Shown: positions 54,501-58,020 of the stretch, one piece after another
How the letters are laid out: every line of letters starts with the position of its first letter
Numbering within the stretch: the stretch's first letter is position 1
From: Sipunculus nudus
Taxonomy: Eukaryota > Annelida > Sipuncula > Golfingiida > Sipunculidae
Assembly: GCA_026874595.1 (NCBI GenBank)
Contig: CM049306.1
Coordinates: forward strand, 11,367,019-11,431,018
DNA: 64,000 bases
Reading direction: 5' to 3'
The notes under the pieces: model-generated
Seen by the model: the letters and a program-made list of their open reading frames with translations, nothing else
What the model was told of the DNA's origin: nothing
Databases searched by the model: none
Made by a program: the position numbers and the translations under genes

Positions 54501-56856
54501 CAGTGGTGCAGAAGCTGAGCTAGAAGAAGTATTTCACAGAAGCTATGGTGTGAATCCATGACCAACACTTACCCGTATCCTGCGATCCTGACTCATCATC
54601 TAATTAACACACATTTTAATAATTAAGTCATAAATATTTCACATCAACACAGGGTTTTTCCACAGTATAACAACTAAATACTGAGGTGAACACTGTTAAT
54701 CTACTAAGAATCAAATTGGGTGGAATTATTAATTTGAATGAACTGCTGAGCTCCAATGGTATAAACTTTACAAATAATTTCAAATATCTTTTTTTTCACA
54801 GTTTGCAGAAAATTGTGACAGCAAATTTGATAGGAGAAGTGGCACTTTCTGATATATTTTCCTGCTGGCATTTACAAGCAACTGGTCAGCAGCAGTTTGA
54901 TTTTGACCATTTTAAAACATATATGAAAAGTGATGTCTTCATGATGAAAAATTTAAATTATGAGAAGCTTAGTTTCTTCAAAATTTAATCTGTTTGAGAG
55001 CTCTTAATATATAACTGGATGGTAATTTTGCACCCAATATAATACACAGCCTAGGTTGATAAATTGTTCAAAAGAAAGTAACACACTTCTTACACCAGTT
55101 TTAAACTGTGGGGAAACCCCTAATTTGGGTTGAAGTTTCAACATTTGTAAGTTCACACAAATATGAATAGAGCTGAGCATAAGATGCAAGTGCATATATC
55201 ATCGATAGTGCATAACATTTCGGATGTTAACATGCAGTGAATAAGAATATTCAAAGCCTCGCATATAAATATGCACGCTTTGCTGTGAGGGAGGCAAATT
55301 AATGGTTTCCTTGAATTAACACAATCTTTTAATGATGTTAAAAAACTGTTATGGGAGTTTGTTATTGTCACATACAGTATCACATGAATGCATTGCACAC
55401 AGGTAGTATAAATTCAAGGAAACTGTTTAAATAATAAATGTTCCCTTTAACCTACTGTCACATCTGATAAACCATTAGTTAAATATAAGTGAGAGAAACT
55501 CAAACCACCATCATCCCACTTACTATCTTGTTCTTGCTGTGAGATTCCAGCTGAAGAAGGGATAGGAAAGCATCAAATATTAATTAACAACCTGAACTAA
55601 TACAATGGCTACATTTTGGATGTCCAGGTTGGAACTTCGGTTTTCCCCACATTGTCTTTCTAATTATAAGTATAAAAAATGTTTGAAGAAAATTCGGTTT
55701 TTATTGTGCTCCATTATATATGCTCTGTAACCAAATCTGAGGCACAGGAGGCACTACAGTGAGGAGCTCCATGACAAAATTCTTAGTTTTGCCTCTTTCA
55801 GTGATCTGGACATAGCCTGGCAAAACCTTGCTGACAAAATGCATGAAAAAGGTGATGAAAATCTTGTAAAATAAATCTGTCAAGTCTCAACAAGTGTCAG
55901 TTCCTGTTCATTAACAGTCTGAAAGCACTGTTTTGAAGCTGGGTTTGTTTGTAAATGGTTCCAAAACAGTATTCAAGGTAAAGGTAAGAAAAGTACCCAA
56001 AAAAGAATATTTCTTGAAAAAAAAAGTAAAATCCCATTCAAAGGTACAAACTGGATTATTGGCAGAACTCATGCCAACAACCAATAACAGGTGACCATAA
56101 CTGGATAACATTAACAATAATAAACTGTTTGTTGAAGGGAGAAGAATAATTATAAATCATTTAAAATCACAGCTACTTGAGTGGGTTCTGTATCAATTAC
56201 CTCTTTTGGAAAATCTGGCTCCTGTGCTTTCTTTGTCTTTTGTTCTGTATATTCTTGTGTTTCTTCATAAACCTTCATGGCATTTTCATGTCTGAAACAG
56301 AATCACAGGATCTTAAAAGTTAGCTGCAGAACAGAAGCTGTATGCATTTAATATGACTGATGGTGATGGATGCCTCAATACATTTTCCTGTTATGCCACA
56401 TTTGGCTAGCAGGCTTGCAGAGTTGCAATTTTCCAAAATAATCTAAAAAATATCACATTACATATATTTTCTTTACTTTTTTTAAAGGAAAGGCCTTTGT
56501 GACAGAAAATTGCATGCAAATGTATATTATAAAGTTTGATAATATTTGCTGTTAGTGGATATTATTATGCATATTATGCATAACGCATGAATGACTTTGG
56601 TCAACAGATGACATTTACATATATTATACATACACACATGTATATCATATCATCTGCACACTTGATTCACTTACATGATTTTCTTTAGCAAGTCCTGTTT
56701 GTGCTTTGCCATTCTAAATTTCATTAGCTTGCTGTTTGCATAAGGGTCTTCTGCAGTTTTTGGTTTTTGTATTGGAGGTAGGCGTGGTAAGCCATCAGGT
56801 CCCACTCCCCGTAACCTCCCATTGACCTTTGCTGGACTGTTGACTGAGGCTGACAT
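1922..56856 (-). CDS. DNAH12: Axonemal inner-arm dynein heavy chain, DNAH12-like (50 coding exon positions, 3' end outside window)
   Basis: Force-generating heavy chain of a single-headed inner dynein arm; it walks on doublet microtubules in motile cilia and flagella. Seen: 50 exon positions joined by GT/AG introns with continuous phase, about 3,021 residues. Order: disordered N-terminus (1-110), tail, linker (to about 1230), AAA1 with P-loop GPAGTGKT (1304-1311) and Walker B CFDEF, AAA2 with GEPFGSKT (1585-1592), AAA3 with GPTGTGKS (1939-1946), AAA4 with GVGGSGRQ (2306-2313), stalk coiled coils around a microtubule-binding domain (about 2535-2850), start of AAA5. DNAH12 is preferred over DNAH3 or DNAH7 because the divergent N-terminal stretches ([45 protein letters not shown]) resemble DNAH12 as I recall it. 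Family length is about 3,950, so roughly 900 residues lie beyond position 1. Start: the ATG at 56,856 directly follows a splice acceptor, so a 5' UTR exon lies upstream. Odd: three alternative exons at position 22 and a Ser in the AAA2 P-loop. Confidence 0.93.
2750..2895 (-). CDS. DNAH12: DNAH12 coding exon 49 (residues 2902-2949)
   Basis: Acceptor gttttacag, donor gtcagc, 146 nt, ends phase 2 inside a Trp codon completed by exon 50. Encodes [20 protein letters not shown] and [16 protein letters not shown] of AAA5. Confidence 0.93.
3233..3660. repeat. Dispersed repeat, copy 1 (related to 47.7-48.0 kb)
   Basis: Contains two internal sub-units with gacctcat, a TGGCGCCACCAAARTATGGTGA-like core, and a gattttgcc motif with caaactt. 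The same order of motifs occurs at 47,720-48,010. Lies in the intron between exons 49 and 48. Confidence 0.6.
3765..3983 (-). CDS. DNAH12: DNAH12 coding exon 48 (residues 2829-2901)
   Basis: Acceptor tattctag, donor gtacat, 219 nt, phase 0 to 0. Encodes [20 protein letters not shown] and [20 protein letters not shown], end of stalk and start of AAA5. Confidence 0.95.
4426..4737 (-). CDS. DNAH12: DNAH12 coding exon 47 (residues 2725-2828), end of microtubule-binding domain and stalk coiled coil 2
   Basis: Acceptor gtttacaacag, donor gtaatg, 312 nt, phase 0 to 0. Encodes [40 protein letters not shown] and the descending coiled coil. Confidence 0.96.
4738..6590 (-). other. Intron between DNAH12 exons 47 and 46
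   Basis: 1.85 kb of AT-rich sequence with short TA and TG microsatellites near 5420 and 5965-5990. No coding or RNA gene seen. Confidence 0.75.
6591..6680 (-). CDS. DNAH12: DNAH12 coding exon 46 (residues 2695-2724), microtubule-binding domain
   Basis: Acceptor ctttgtccag, donor gtaagt, 90 nt, phase 0 to 0. Encodes [19 protein letters not shown] and DYDKDNIP. Confidence 0.95.
7249..7380 (-). CDS. DNAH12: DNAH12 coding exon 45 (residues 2651-2694), microtubule-binding domain
   Basis: Acceptor tctttgacag, donor gtattg, 132 nt, phase 0 to 0. Encodes [20 protein letters not shown], the entry into the microtubule-binding domain, and [12 protein letters not shown]. Confidence 0.95.
7931..8188 (-). 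CDS. DNAH12: DNAH12 coding exon 44 (residues 2565-2650), stalk coiled coil 1
   Basis: Acceptor gtgtgacag, donor gtactt, 258 nt, phase 0 to 0. Glu/Lys/Ala-rich coiled coil ending [20 protein letters not shown], typical of the ascending stalk helix. Confidence 0.96.
8632..8794 (-). CDS. DNAH12: DNAH12 coding exon 43 (residues 2510-2564), start of stalk
   Basis: Acceptor gaaattacag, donor gttaga, 163 nt, ends phase 0. Encodes [20 protein letters not shown] and the first heptads of the stalk helix ([15 protein letters not shown]). Confidence 0.95.
9274..9407 (-). CDS. DNAH12: DNAH12 coding exon 42 (residues 2466-2509)
   Basis: Acceptor tgatctgcag, donor gtaggt, 134 nt, ends phase 2. Encodes [20 protein letters not shown] and [12 protein letters not shown]. 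Confidence 0.94.
9950..10144 (-). CDS. DNAH12: DNAH12 coding exon 41 (residues 2401-2465)
   Basis: Acceptor gtttttcag, donor gttgga, 195 nt, phase 0 to 0. Encodes [20 protein letters not shown] and CTIDWFQ of AAA4. Confidence 0.96.
10627..10788 (-). CDS. DNAH12: DNAH12 coding exon 40 (residues 2347-2400), AAA4 Walker B
   Basis: Acceptor tcttctgcag, donor gttagt, 162 nt, phase 0 to 0. Encodes [20 protein letters not shown] and [11 protein letters not shown]. Confidence 0.96.
11367..11559 (-). CDS. DNAH12: DNAH12 coding exon 39 (residues 2282-2346), AAA4 P-loop
   Basis: Acceptor atgttttcag, donor gtttgt, 193 nt, ends phase 0. Encodes [10 protein letters not shown] and [20 protein letters not shown], the AAA4 Walker A with Arg in place of Lys, as usual in axonemal dyneins. 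Confidence 0.97.
11728..11906 (-). CDS. DNAH12: DNAH12 coding exon 38 (residues 2223-2281)
   Basis: Acceptor gtgtttcag, donor gtaagt, 179 nt, ends phase 2. Encodes [15 protein letters not shown] and [18 protein letters not shown]. Confidence 0.95.
12276..12363 (-). CDS. DNAH12: DNAH12 coding exon 37 (residues 2193-2222)
   Basis: Acceptor ttgttaacag, donor gtaagt, 88 nt, ends phase 0. Encodes a helical stretch ending in a Gly-rich loop (NNGTGGT). Confidence 0.88.
12743..12817 (-). CDS. DNAH12: DNAH12 coding exon 36 (residues 2168-2192)
   Basis: Acceptor cttacctcag, donor gtaagt, 75 nt, phases 2 and 2. Encodes [19 protein letters not shown], start of the AAA4 region. Confidence 0.94.
12960..13165 (-). 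CDS. DNAH12: DNAH12 coding exon 35 (residues 2100-2167)
   Basis: Acceptor gttaatttcag, donor gtgaat, 206 nt, ends phase 2. Encodes [20 protein letters not shown] and VILGVCL, end of AAA3. Confidence 0.95.
13205..13380. repeat. Short dispersed repeat with gtggtc motifs
   Basis: Holds gaccacatgcaggacc, gtggtcatcttagaggg and ends ttttactgta. Related wording occurs at 19,945-20,042. Probable old interspersed element; family not identified. Confidence 0.4.
13985..14344 (-). CDS. DNAH12: DNAH12 coding exon 34 (residues 1980-2099), AAA3 Walker B
   Basis: Acceptor catttttcag, donor gtaagt, 360 nt, phase 0 to 0. Encodes [37 protein letters not shown] and [20 protein letters not shown]. Confidence 0.97.
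14805..14943 (-). CDS. DNAH12: DNAH12 coding exon 33 (residues 1933-1979), AAA3 P-loop
   Basis: Acceptor gatctttccag, donor gtaaga, 139 nt, ends phase 0. Encodes [18 protein letters not shown], the AAA3 Walker A, and [14 protein letters not shown]. Confidence 0.96.
15695..15843 (-). CDS. DNAH12: DNAH12 coding exon 32 (residues 1884-1932)
   Basis: Acceptor taacttaag has a weak pyrimidine tract; donor gtgagg; 149 nt, ends phase 2. Encodes [11 protein letters not shown] and [13 protein letters not shown], leading into AAA3. Confidence 0.88.
15844..17214 (-). other. Intron between DNAH12 exons 32 and 31
   Basis: 1.37 kb; most of it is occupied by a TIR-bearing repeat element at 16,202-17,130. 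Confidence 0.8.
16202..17130. mobile_element. Non-autonomous TIR-like element, copy A
   Basis: Shares ordered sequence with 50,695-51,890 over nearly its whole length. Near-terminal inverted repeats: TGTATCCTCCAAAA at 16,235 against ATTTGGTGGATACA at 17,082. The interior has tandem modules containing GTGGCGCC, a TCAAGAAAGCTATCC motif and a GGTCAAACGGTTCCCGAGAT motif. No transposase reading frame. Confidence 0.65.
17215..17403 (-). CDS. DNAH12: DNAH12 coding exon 31 (residues 1821-1883)
   Basis: Acceptor ctttcccag, donor gtgaga, 189 nt, phase 0 to 0. Encodes [23 protein letters not shown] and [10 protein letters not shown]. Confidence 0.93.
17978..18103 (-). CDS. DNAH12: DNAH12 coding exon 30 (residues 1779-1820)
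   Basis: Acceptor gtacttcag, donor gtatgt, 126 nt, phase 0 to 0. Encodes a variable helical AAA2/AAA3 connecting segment ([15 protein letters not shown]). Confidence 0.88.
18550..18735 (-). CDS. DNAH12: DNAH12 coding exon 29 (residues 1717-1778)
   Basis: Acceptor gtgacatcag, donor gtatgt, 186 nt, phase 0 to 0. Encodes [20 protein letters not shown], the conserved end of AAA2 large domain. Confidence 0.96.
19203..19427 (-). CDS. DNAH12: DNAH12 coding exon 28 (residues 1642-1716), AAA2 Walker B
   Basis: Acceptor gtattccag, donor gtaagt, 225 nt, phase 0 to 0. Encodes [20 protein letters not shown] and [16 protein letters not shown]. Confidence 0.97.
19945..20042. repeat. Short tandem of gtggtctttttggacag
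   Basis: The 17-bp word gtggtctttttggacag occurs twice in tandem, preceded by a related copy and followed by gtggtctttcaaacag, ending in ctactgta. Similar in style to 13,205-13,380. Confidence 0.55.
20075..20258 (-). CDS. DNAH12: DNAH12 coding exon 27 (residues 1580-1641), AAA2 P-loop
   Basis: Acceptor ttcttacag, donor gtaaac, 184 nt, ends phase 0. AAA2 Walker A reads GEPFGSKT: a Ser stands where the family has Gly or a comparable small residue before Lys-Thr. Then [20 protein letters not shown]. Confidence 0.95.
20714..20943 (-). CDS. DNAH12: DNAH12 coding exon 26 (residues 1504-1579)
   Basis: Acceptor gtactttcag, donor gtgagt, 230 nt, ends phase 2. Encodes [34 protein letters not shown] and YEMMIVRHG leading into AAA2. 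Confidence 0.96.
21550..21942 (-). CDS. DNAH12: DNAH12 coding exon 25 (residues 1373-1503)
   Basis: Acceptor gttttattacag, donor gtaagt, 393 nt, phase 0 to 0; the largest exon in the window. Encodes [51 protein letters not shown] and [17 protein letters not shown]. Confidence 0.97.
22392..22484 (-). CDS. DNAH12: DNAH12 coding exon 24 (residues 1342-1372), AAA1 Walker B
   Basis: Acceptor ctttgacag, donor gttggt (weak), 93 nt, phase 0 to 0. Encodes [20 protein letters not shown] with the catalytic Asp-Glu of AAA1, and [10 protein letters not shown]. Confidence 0.96.
22872..23067 (-). CDS. DNAH12: DNAH12 coding exon 23 (residues 1276-1341), AAA1 P-loop
   Basis: Acceptor gctgttacag, donor gtgtgt, 196 nt, ends phase 0. 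Starts [18 protein letters not shown]; carries the AAA1 Walker [20 protein letters not shown], the main ATP hydrolysis site, then [12 protein letters not shown]. Confidence 0.97.
24513..24648 (-). CDS. DNAH12: DNAH12 alternative exon 22c (residues 1233-1277)
   Basis: Third homologous exon. Acceptor ggtatttcag then GT; ends CG before donor gtgaga; 136 nt, two codons longer than its siblings. Encodes [12 protein letters not shown], then [12 protein letters not shown] and EYLGNLG. The extra residues fall in the loop after RYYW. Same splice phases as the other two. Confidence 0.92.
24649..26153 (-). other. Intron separating alternative exons 22b and 22c
   Basis: 1.5 kb. Contains a G-run of about 20 at 24,917-24,936 and an imperfect duplication around 25,395-25,500. 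No fourth exon copy was found here. Confidence 0.7.
26154..26283 (-). CDS. DNAH12: DNAH12 alternative exon 22b (residues 1233-1275)
   Basis: Second homologous exon. Acceptor acctgtag then GT; ends CG before donor gtaaga; 130 nt. Encodes [12 protein letters not shown], then HARVRITN and EYLGNSG. Closest of the three to the usual dynein sequence here, so possibly the ancestral copy. Same phases as 22a and 22c. Confidence 0.92.
26284..28132 (-). other. Intron separating alternative exons 22a and 22b, with a GC-rich island
   Basis: 1.85 kb. The part 27,190-27,600 is much richer in G+C and CpG than its surroundings and looks like inserted sequence. No further exon copy found. Confidence 0.65.
28133..28262 (-). 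CDS. DNAH12: DNAH12 alternative exon 22a (residues 1233-1275)
   Basis: First of three homologous exons in transcript order. Acceptor ccattttag then GT; ends CG before donor gtatgt; 130 nt. It encodes a linker/AAA1 junction with [12 protein letters not shown] and EYLGNQS. This is the most divergent copy: Ser replaces Ala in the LxQLRYYW core and the middle reads [12 protein letters not shown]. It joins exon 21 (phase 1) and exon 23 (phase 2) in frame. No stop or frame damage. Confidence 0.9.
29369..30445. repeat. Degenerate tandem repeat rich in tgaccttgacctttgacc
   Basis: The word family tgaccttgacctttgacc recurs near 29,566, 29,699, 29,838, 29,992, 30,133 and 30,280, spaced about 130-155 bp, each followed by a diverged common body. 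It starts with a gggacccaggggtc head and ends in a gatggacagacagacag tail. Confidence 0.8.
30540..30900. repeat. Diverged single copy of the 338-bp repeat family
   Basis: Shares with the 41.5-42.7 kb array the order: aaaaatagaaaaat, ggcaccac, gaaactgacaaaac, ttttgtatcaa, catagctc..ggata, cctaatttca, tttccaaggagattttt, gggtaacgatttgtgccctg. Confidence 0.65.
31415..31691 (-). CDS. DNAH12: DNAH12 coding exon 21 (residues 1141-1232), last constant exon before the alternative cluster
   Basis: Acceptor aactgttgcag, donor gtaagc, 277 nt, ends phase 1 with a single G. Encodes [29 protein letters not shown] and [13 protein letters not shown]. The leftover G needs an exon starting with two codon-completing bases; all three downstream candidates provide GT. 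Confidence 0.95.
31692..34544 (-). other. Intron between DNAH12 exons 21 and 20
   Basis: 2.85 kb, AT-rich, no exon found. Contains a G-rich run at 33,980-34,012. Confidence 0.75.
33980..34012 (+). other. G-tract, candidate quadruplex-forming run
   Basis: Plus strand carries four or more G-runs of at least four within 33 bases, which meets the usual G4 sequence pattern. In the dynein pre-mRNA this is a C-run. Confidence 0.5.
34545..34827 (-). CDS. DNAH12: DNAH12 coding exon 20 (residues 1046-1140)
   Basis: Acceptor ctgtttgcag, donor gtacgc, 283 nt, ends phase 0. Encodes [19 protein letters not shown] and [16 protein letters not shown], near-invariant linker motifs. Confidence 0.96.
35412..35533 (-). 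CDS. DNAH12: DNAH12 coding exon 19 (residues 1006-1045)
   Basis: Acceptor ctgttgtag, donor gtaggt, 122 nt, ends phase 2. Encodes [15 protein letters not shown], the conserved linker helix. Confidence 0.94.
35780..36310. repeat. Tandem array derived from the end of DNAH12 exon 18 and its donor
   Basis: The plus-strand word ctaacatgcgggtccttg followed by ggtgtgtttcatcac occurs at the true exon boundary (about 36,261) and again about 91 and 182 bp away (36,170 and 36,079). More diverged copies continue to about 35,790 (tacttacatgctgg, atgcaggttcttg). Each close copy reproduces the last exon bases and the gttagt donor. Confidence 0.85.
36266..36460 (-). CDS. DNAH12: DNAH12 coding exon 18 (residues 941-1005)
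   Basis: Acceptor tattttcag, donor gttagt (weak), 195 nt, phase 0 to 0. Encodes [20 protein letters not shown] and [13 protein letters not shown]. Its 3' end and donor have been copied into a tandem array in the next intron. Confidence 0.94.
36997..37197 (-). CDS. DNAH12: DNAH12 coding exon 17 (residues 874-940)
   Basis: Acceptor ccaatag, donor gtcagt, 201 nt, phase 0 to 0. Encodes [16 protein letters not shown] and [15 protein letters not shown], a highly conserved linker segment. Confidence 0.95.
37994..38179 (-). CDS. DNAH12: DNAH12 coding exon 16 (residues 812-873)
   Basis: Acceptor tttgttttag, donor gtaagg, 186 nt, phase 0 to 0. Encodes [19 protein letters not shown], the linker signature, and [13 protein letters not shown]. 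Most dyneins have CNPGMR; here Asn-Arg-Gly. Confidence 0.94.
38726..39002 (-). CDS. DNAH12: DNAH12 coding exon 15 (residues 719-811)
   Basis: Acceptor ttatttag, donor gtatta, 277 nt, ends phase 0. Encodes [12 protein letters not shown], then a Lys/Arg-rich block ([12 protein letters not shown]) followed by an acidic run, at a place where DNAH12 relatives also carry a charged insert. Confidence 0.93.
39571..39899 (-). CDS. DNAH12: DNAH12 coding exon 14 (residues 610-718)
   Basis: Acceptor ttttctcag, donor gtaagc, 329 nt, ends phase 2. A long charged coiled-coil-like stretch followed by [12 protein letters not shown] and [12 protein letters not shown] at the tail/linker approach. Confidence 0.94.
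41553..42660. repeat. 338-bp tandem repeat, about 3.3 units
   Basis: The anchor ctcaaaaatagagaaaaa recurs at about 41,553, 41,891, 42,228 and 42,567. Each unit repeats ccaccagtctgcagaaactg, tccatgcaaagaatcatggt, atcaaattttccattattct, cctaatttcaggtttcca and gttacaatttgtgcc. Confidence 0.9.
43010..43490. repeat. Two copies of acccatgggtc-headed repeat
   Basis: caagagacccatgggtcacatcg at 43,009 and acaagggacccatgggtcac at 43,204 share about 80 following bases. The head contains the perfect palindrome GACCCATGGGTC. Single heads of the same type occur at 41,408 and, diverged, at 40,635 and 29,369. Confidence 0.7.
43907..44032 (-). CDS. DNAH12: DNAH12 coding exon 13 (residues 568-609)
   Basis: Acceptor ttcttgtag, donor gtatgt, 126 nt, phase 0 to 0. 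Encodes [15 protein letters not shown] and [18 protein letters not shown]. Confidence 0.92.
44478..44613 (-). CDS. DNAH12: DNAH12 coding exon 12 (residues 522-567)
   Basis: Acceptor gtttttacag, donor gtaggt, 136 nt, ends phase 0. Encodes [20 protein letters not shown], a helical tail segment. Confidence 0.92.
44614..46003 (-). other. Intron between DNAH12 exons 12 and 11, with TA-rich tracts
   Basis: 1.39 kb, extremely AT-rich between 45,080 and 45,600, including a (TA)n microsatellite at about 45,520-45,547. No gene seen. Confidence 0.75.
46004..46182 (-). CDS. DNAH12: DNAH12 coding exon 11 (residues 463-521)
   Basis: Acceptor ctttttacag, donor gtatgt, 179 nt, ends phase 2. Encodes [16 protein letters not shown] and [11 protein letters not shown]. 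Confidence 0.92.
46633..46724 (-). CDS. DNAH12: DNAH12 coding exon 10 (residues 432-462)
   Basis: Acceptor catttacag, donor gtaaca, 92 nt, phases 1 and 0. Encodes [11 protein letters not shown] and [10 protein letters not shown], a tail motif conserved in this dynein group. Confidence 0.9.
47073..47226 (-). CDS. DNAH12: DNAH12 coding exon 9 (residues 381-431)
   Basis: Acceptor gacatcag, donor gtaagt, 154 nt, ends phase 1. Encodes [11 protein letters not shown] followed by a helical tail segment. Confidence 0.9.
47720..48010. repeat. Dispersed repeat, copy 2 (related to 3.2-3.7 kb)
   Basis: gtgacctctgacctaat, gaaaatccatcagat, taagtcatcatgg, gccaccaaagtatggtga and gattttgcccataatt occur in the order seen at 3,233-3,660. 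Lies in the intron between exons 9 and 8; ends near a gacagacggacgg tail. Confidence 0.6.
48213..48404 (-). CDS. DNAH12: DNAH12 coding exon 8 (residues 317-380)
   Basis: Acceptor tatttcag, donor gtgggt, 192 nt, phase 0 to 0. Encodes [16 protein letters not shown] and [14 protein letters not shown]. Confidence 0.92.
48831..49026 (-). CDS. DNAH12: DNAH12 coding exon 7 (residues 251-316)
   Basis: Acceptor tttccacag, donor gtaggt, 196 nt, ends phase 0. Encodes [11 protein letters not shown] and [17 protein letters not shown] of the tail. Confidence 0.92.
49885..50119 (-). CDS. DNAH12: DNAH12 coding exon 6 (residues 173-250)
   Basis: Acceptor acattacag, donor gtagga, 235 nt, phases 1 and 2. Encodes an acidic patch followed by [12 protein letters not shown] and [11 protein letters not shown], close to DNAH12. 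Confidence 0.9.
50695..51890. mobile_element. Non-autonomous TIR-like element, copy B
   Basis: Inverted repeats TGTATCCGCCGAAA at 50,728 and TTTTGGCGGATACA at 51,845 match with one mismatch. Preceded by a small hairpin (TAGTTG..CAACTA). The interior holds two to three tandem modules with GTGGCGCCAC palindromes, GCAAAATTTTGGCCCAATC and AAACGGTTCC-GAGATATG. Longer than copy A by expansion of the modules. No transposase seen. Confidence 0.7.
52020..52315 (-). mobile_element. tRNA-derived SINE candidate
   Basis: On the minus strand about 52,305 reads TGGCTCAGGGGTAGAGC, a good tRNA A-box, followed by a decayed B-box-like AAAGTCGATC and a roughly 230-bp tRNA-unrelated body. Ends near a TA microsatellite. 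Only one copy in the window, so family identity is open. Confidence 0.5.
52455..52644 (-). CDS. DNAH12: DNAH12 coding exon 5 (residues 110-172)
   Basis: Acceptor atgaacag, donor gtatgt, 190 nt, ends phase 1. Encodes [15 protein letters not shown] and a helical segment with [12 protein letters not shown], characteristic of the DNAH7/DNAH12 tail start. Confidence 0.88.
52645..54572 (-). other. Intron between DNAH12 exon 5 and microexon 4
   Basis: 1.9 kb of AT-rich sequence without recognisable exon or repeat. Confidence 0.7.
54573..54599 (-). CDS. DNAH12: DNAH12 microexon 4 (residues 101-109)
   Basis: 27-nt exon with acceptor tgttaattag and donor gtaagt, phase 0 at both ends. It encodes MMSQDRRIR, which aligns with a Met-Thr-Ser plus basic stretch just before the FNYIYMKQ-type motif of vertebrate DNAH12 (recalled). 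This supports it as a real exon. Confidence 0.65.
55524..55550 (-). CDS. DNAH12: DNAH12 microexon 3 (residues 92-100), possible cassette
   Basis: 27-nt exon between acceptor ccttcttcag and a perfect gtaagt donor, phase 0 at both ends. It encodes LESHSKNKI. It can be skipped without changing frame. The human protein, as I recall it, has no counterpart here, so this may be an optional exon. Confidence 0.6.
56201..56291 (-). CDS. DNAH12: DNAH12 coding exon 2 (residues 61-91)
   Basis: Acceptor ctgtttcag, donor gtaatt, 91 nt, ends phase 0. Encodes a charged Glu/Lys/Gln-rich segment ending PDFPKE. No known domain. Confidence 0.8.
56675..56856 (-). CDS. DNAH12: DNAH12 coding exon 1 (residues 1-60), start codon
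   Basis: Acceptor tctcttgcag is followed immediately by ATG (56,856-56,854). The exon encodes a Pro/Lys-rich disordered N-terminus with LPRLPPIQ, a motif style shared by DNAH7 and DNAH12 N-termini. 182 nt; donor gtaagt; ends phase 2. Confidence 0.85.
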
Positions 56857-57029
56857 CTGCAAGAGAAAAATTTTTTTACATGAATATTTGTTATCCTTAA
56901 AGTTTAAAAAATAAGTGCAAAATGGATGATGGACAGTGGACTACAAAATCATGAATAGTTTCTGAATGGATATGAATATTTCAGGTCATGGTCAAATTTA
57001 ACATTATGATTAAATGATATAAAAAACTG

Positions 57030-58020
57030 GATGTGTCGGAACGACACGAATACCCTCGCCTGGGGCAAATTAGAAACATTTGTAAAATTATGAAAAAATT
57101 TTTAAGTTCAGGTGGTGTTGTATGGTCAAAAGTAGGTCAAGAAGGGCAAAATGCAAACTCGATCTGTAACGGGTCATTATCAAGCAACACACCAAAAATC
57201 ATGCCAGTATATGCAGGCATTGTGAAAAAAGTCCATACATGTGCATTTTCCATAAAAATTTCTGTCTTTCATATAATTTTCTATGTTTAGGAGCTGTAAA
57301 ACAATCAAAAGTAGGTCAACCGAGACGAAACGCGAACTAGATCTGTAACTGTCATTATCTGCCCACACATGAAAAATCAGGGTGGTATCTGCAGGCATTG
57401 AGGAAAAAAAGTCAGTACATATGCATTTGTTATGAAAATTTCTATTTTTCATGAAACTTTCTATGTTCAGGAGCAGTGACATGGTCAAAAGTAGGTCAAC
57501 TGGGAAAAAACAACAACTCGATCTGTAACTGGTCATTTTCTGCCTACACACCAAAAATCAGGCCCATATCTGCAGGCACTGCGAAAAAAAGTCCATACAT
57601 GTGCACTTTTTTATGAAATTTTCTATGTTAGAGCATCGTCAAATGGTCAAAAGTAGGTCAACTGGGACAAAACGTGAACTCGCTCTGTAACTGGTCATTA
57701 TCTGCCCACACACCAAAATTCAGGCCCATATCAGCAGGTATTGCGAAGAAAAGTCTGTACAAGTGTATTTGTCATGAAAATTCTATTTTTCATGAAATAT
57801 TCTAAGTTAAGGAGCCGTAAAACAGTCAAAAGTAGGTCAACCGGGACGAAATGCAAACTCGATCTGTAACTGGTCTATATCTGCCCACACACCAAAAAAT
57901 CAGGCCAATATCTGCAGGCATTGCGAAAAAAGTCTGTACAACTGTTTGATTTTGGAAGGACGGAAGGACGGACATGGGTAAAACTATATGCCCCGGCCAC
58001 TTTGTGGCGGGGGCATAAAA
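57030..58020. mobile_element. Pearl/Helentron-like element with about 5 tandem units of ~178 bp
   Basis: The word caaaagtaggtcaa recurs at about 57,127, 57,307, 57,486, 57,652 and 57,828. Units share gatctgtaactggtcatt, tctgcccacacaccaaaa, atctgcaggcattgcgaaaa and tttctatttttcatgaaa. Left end: hairpin GTGTCG-GAA-CGACAC (57,033-57,047). Right end: ATGCCCCGGCCAC facing GTGGCGGGGGCAT (57,988-58,016), then an A-run. A tandem core between palindromic ends is the plan of bivalve Pearl/Helentron non-autonomous elements. Confidence 0.65.

Noticed and set aside
54686-54988. 100-codon plus-strand open frame
   Set aside because: AT-rich, no domain, lies in an intron of DNAH12; codon use looks random.
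1922-56856. Assignment as DNAH7 or DNAH3
   Set aside because: AAA and stalk segments are similar in all three, and the AAA5 stretch [14 protein letters not shown] recalls DNAH7, but the tail and linker sequences fit DNAH12 better. A phylogeny of full sequences would settle it.
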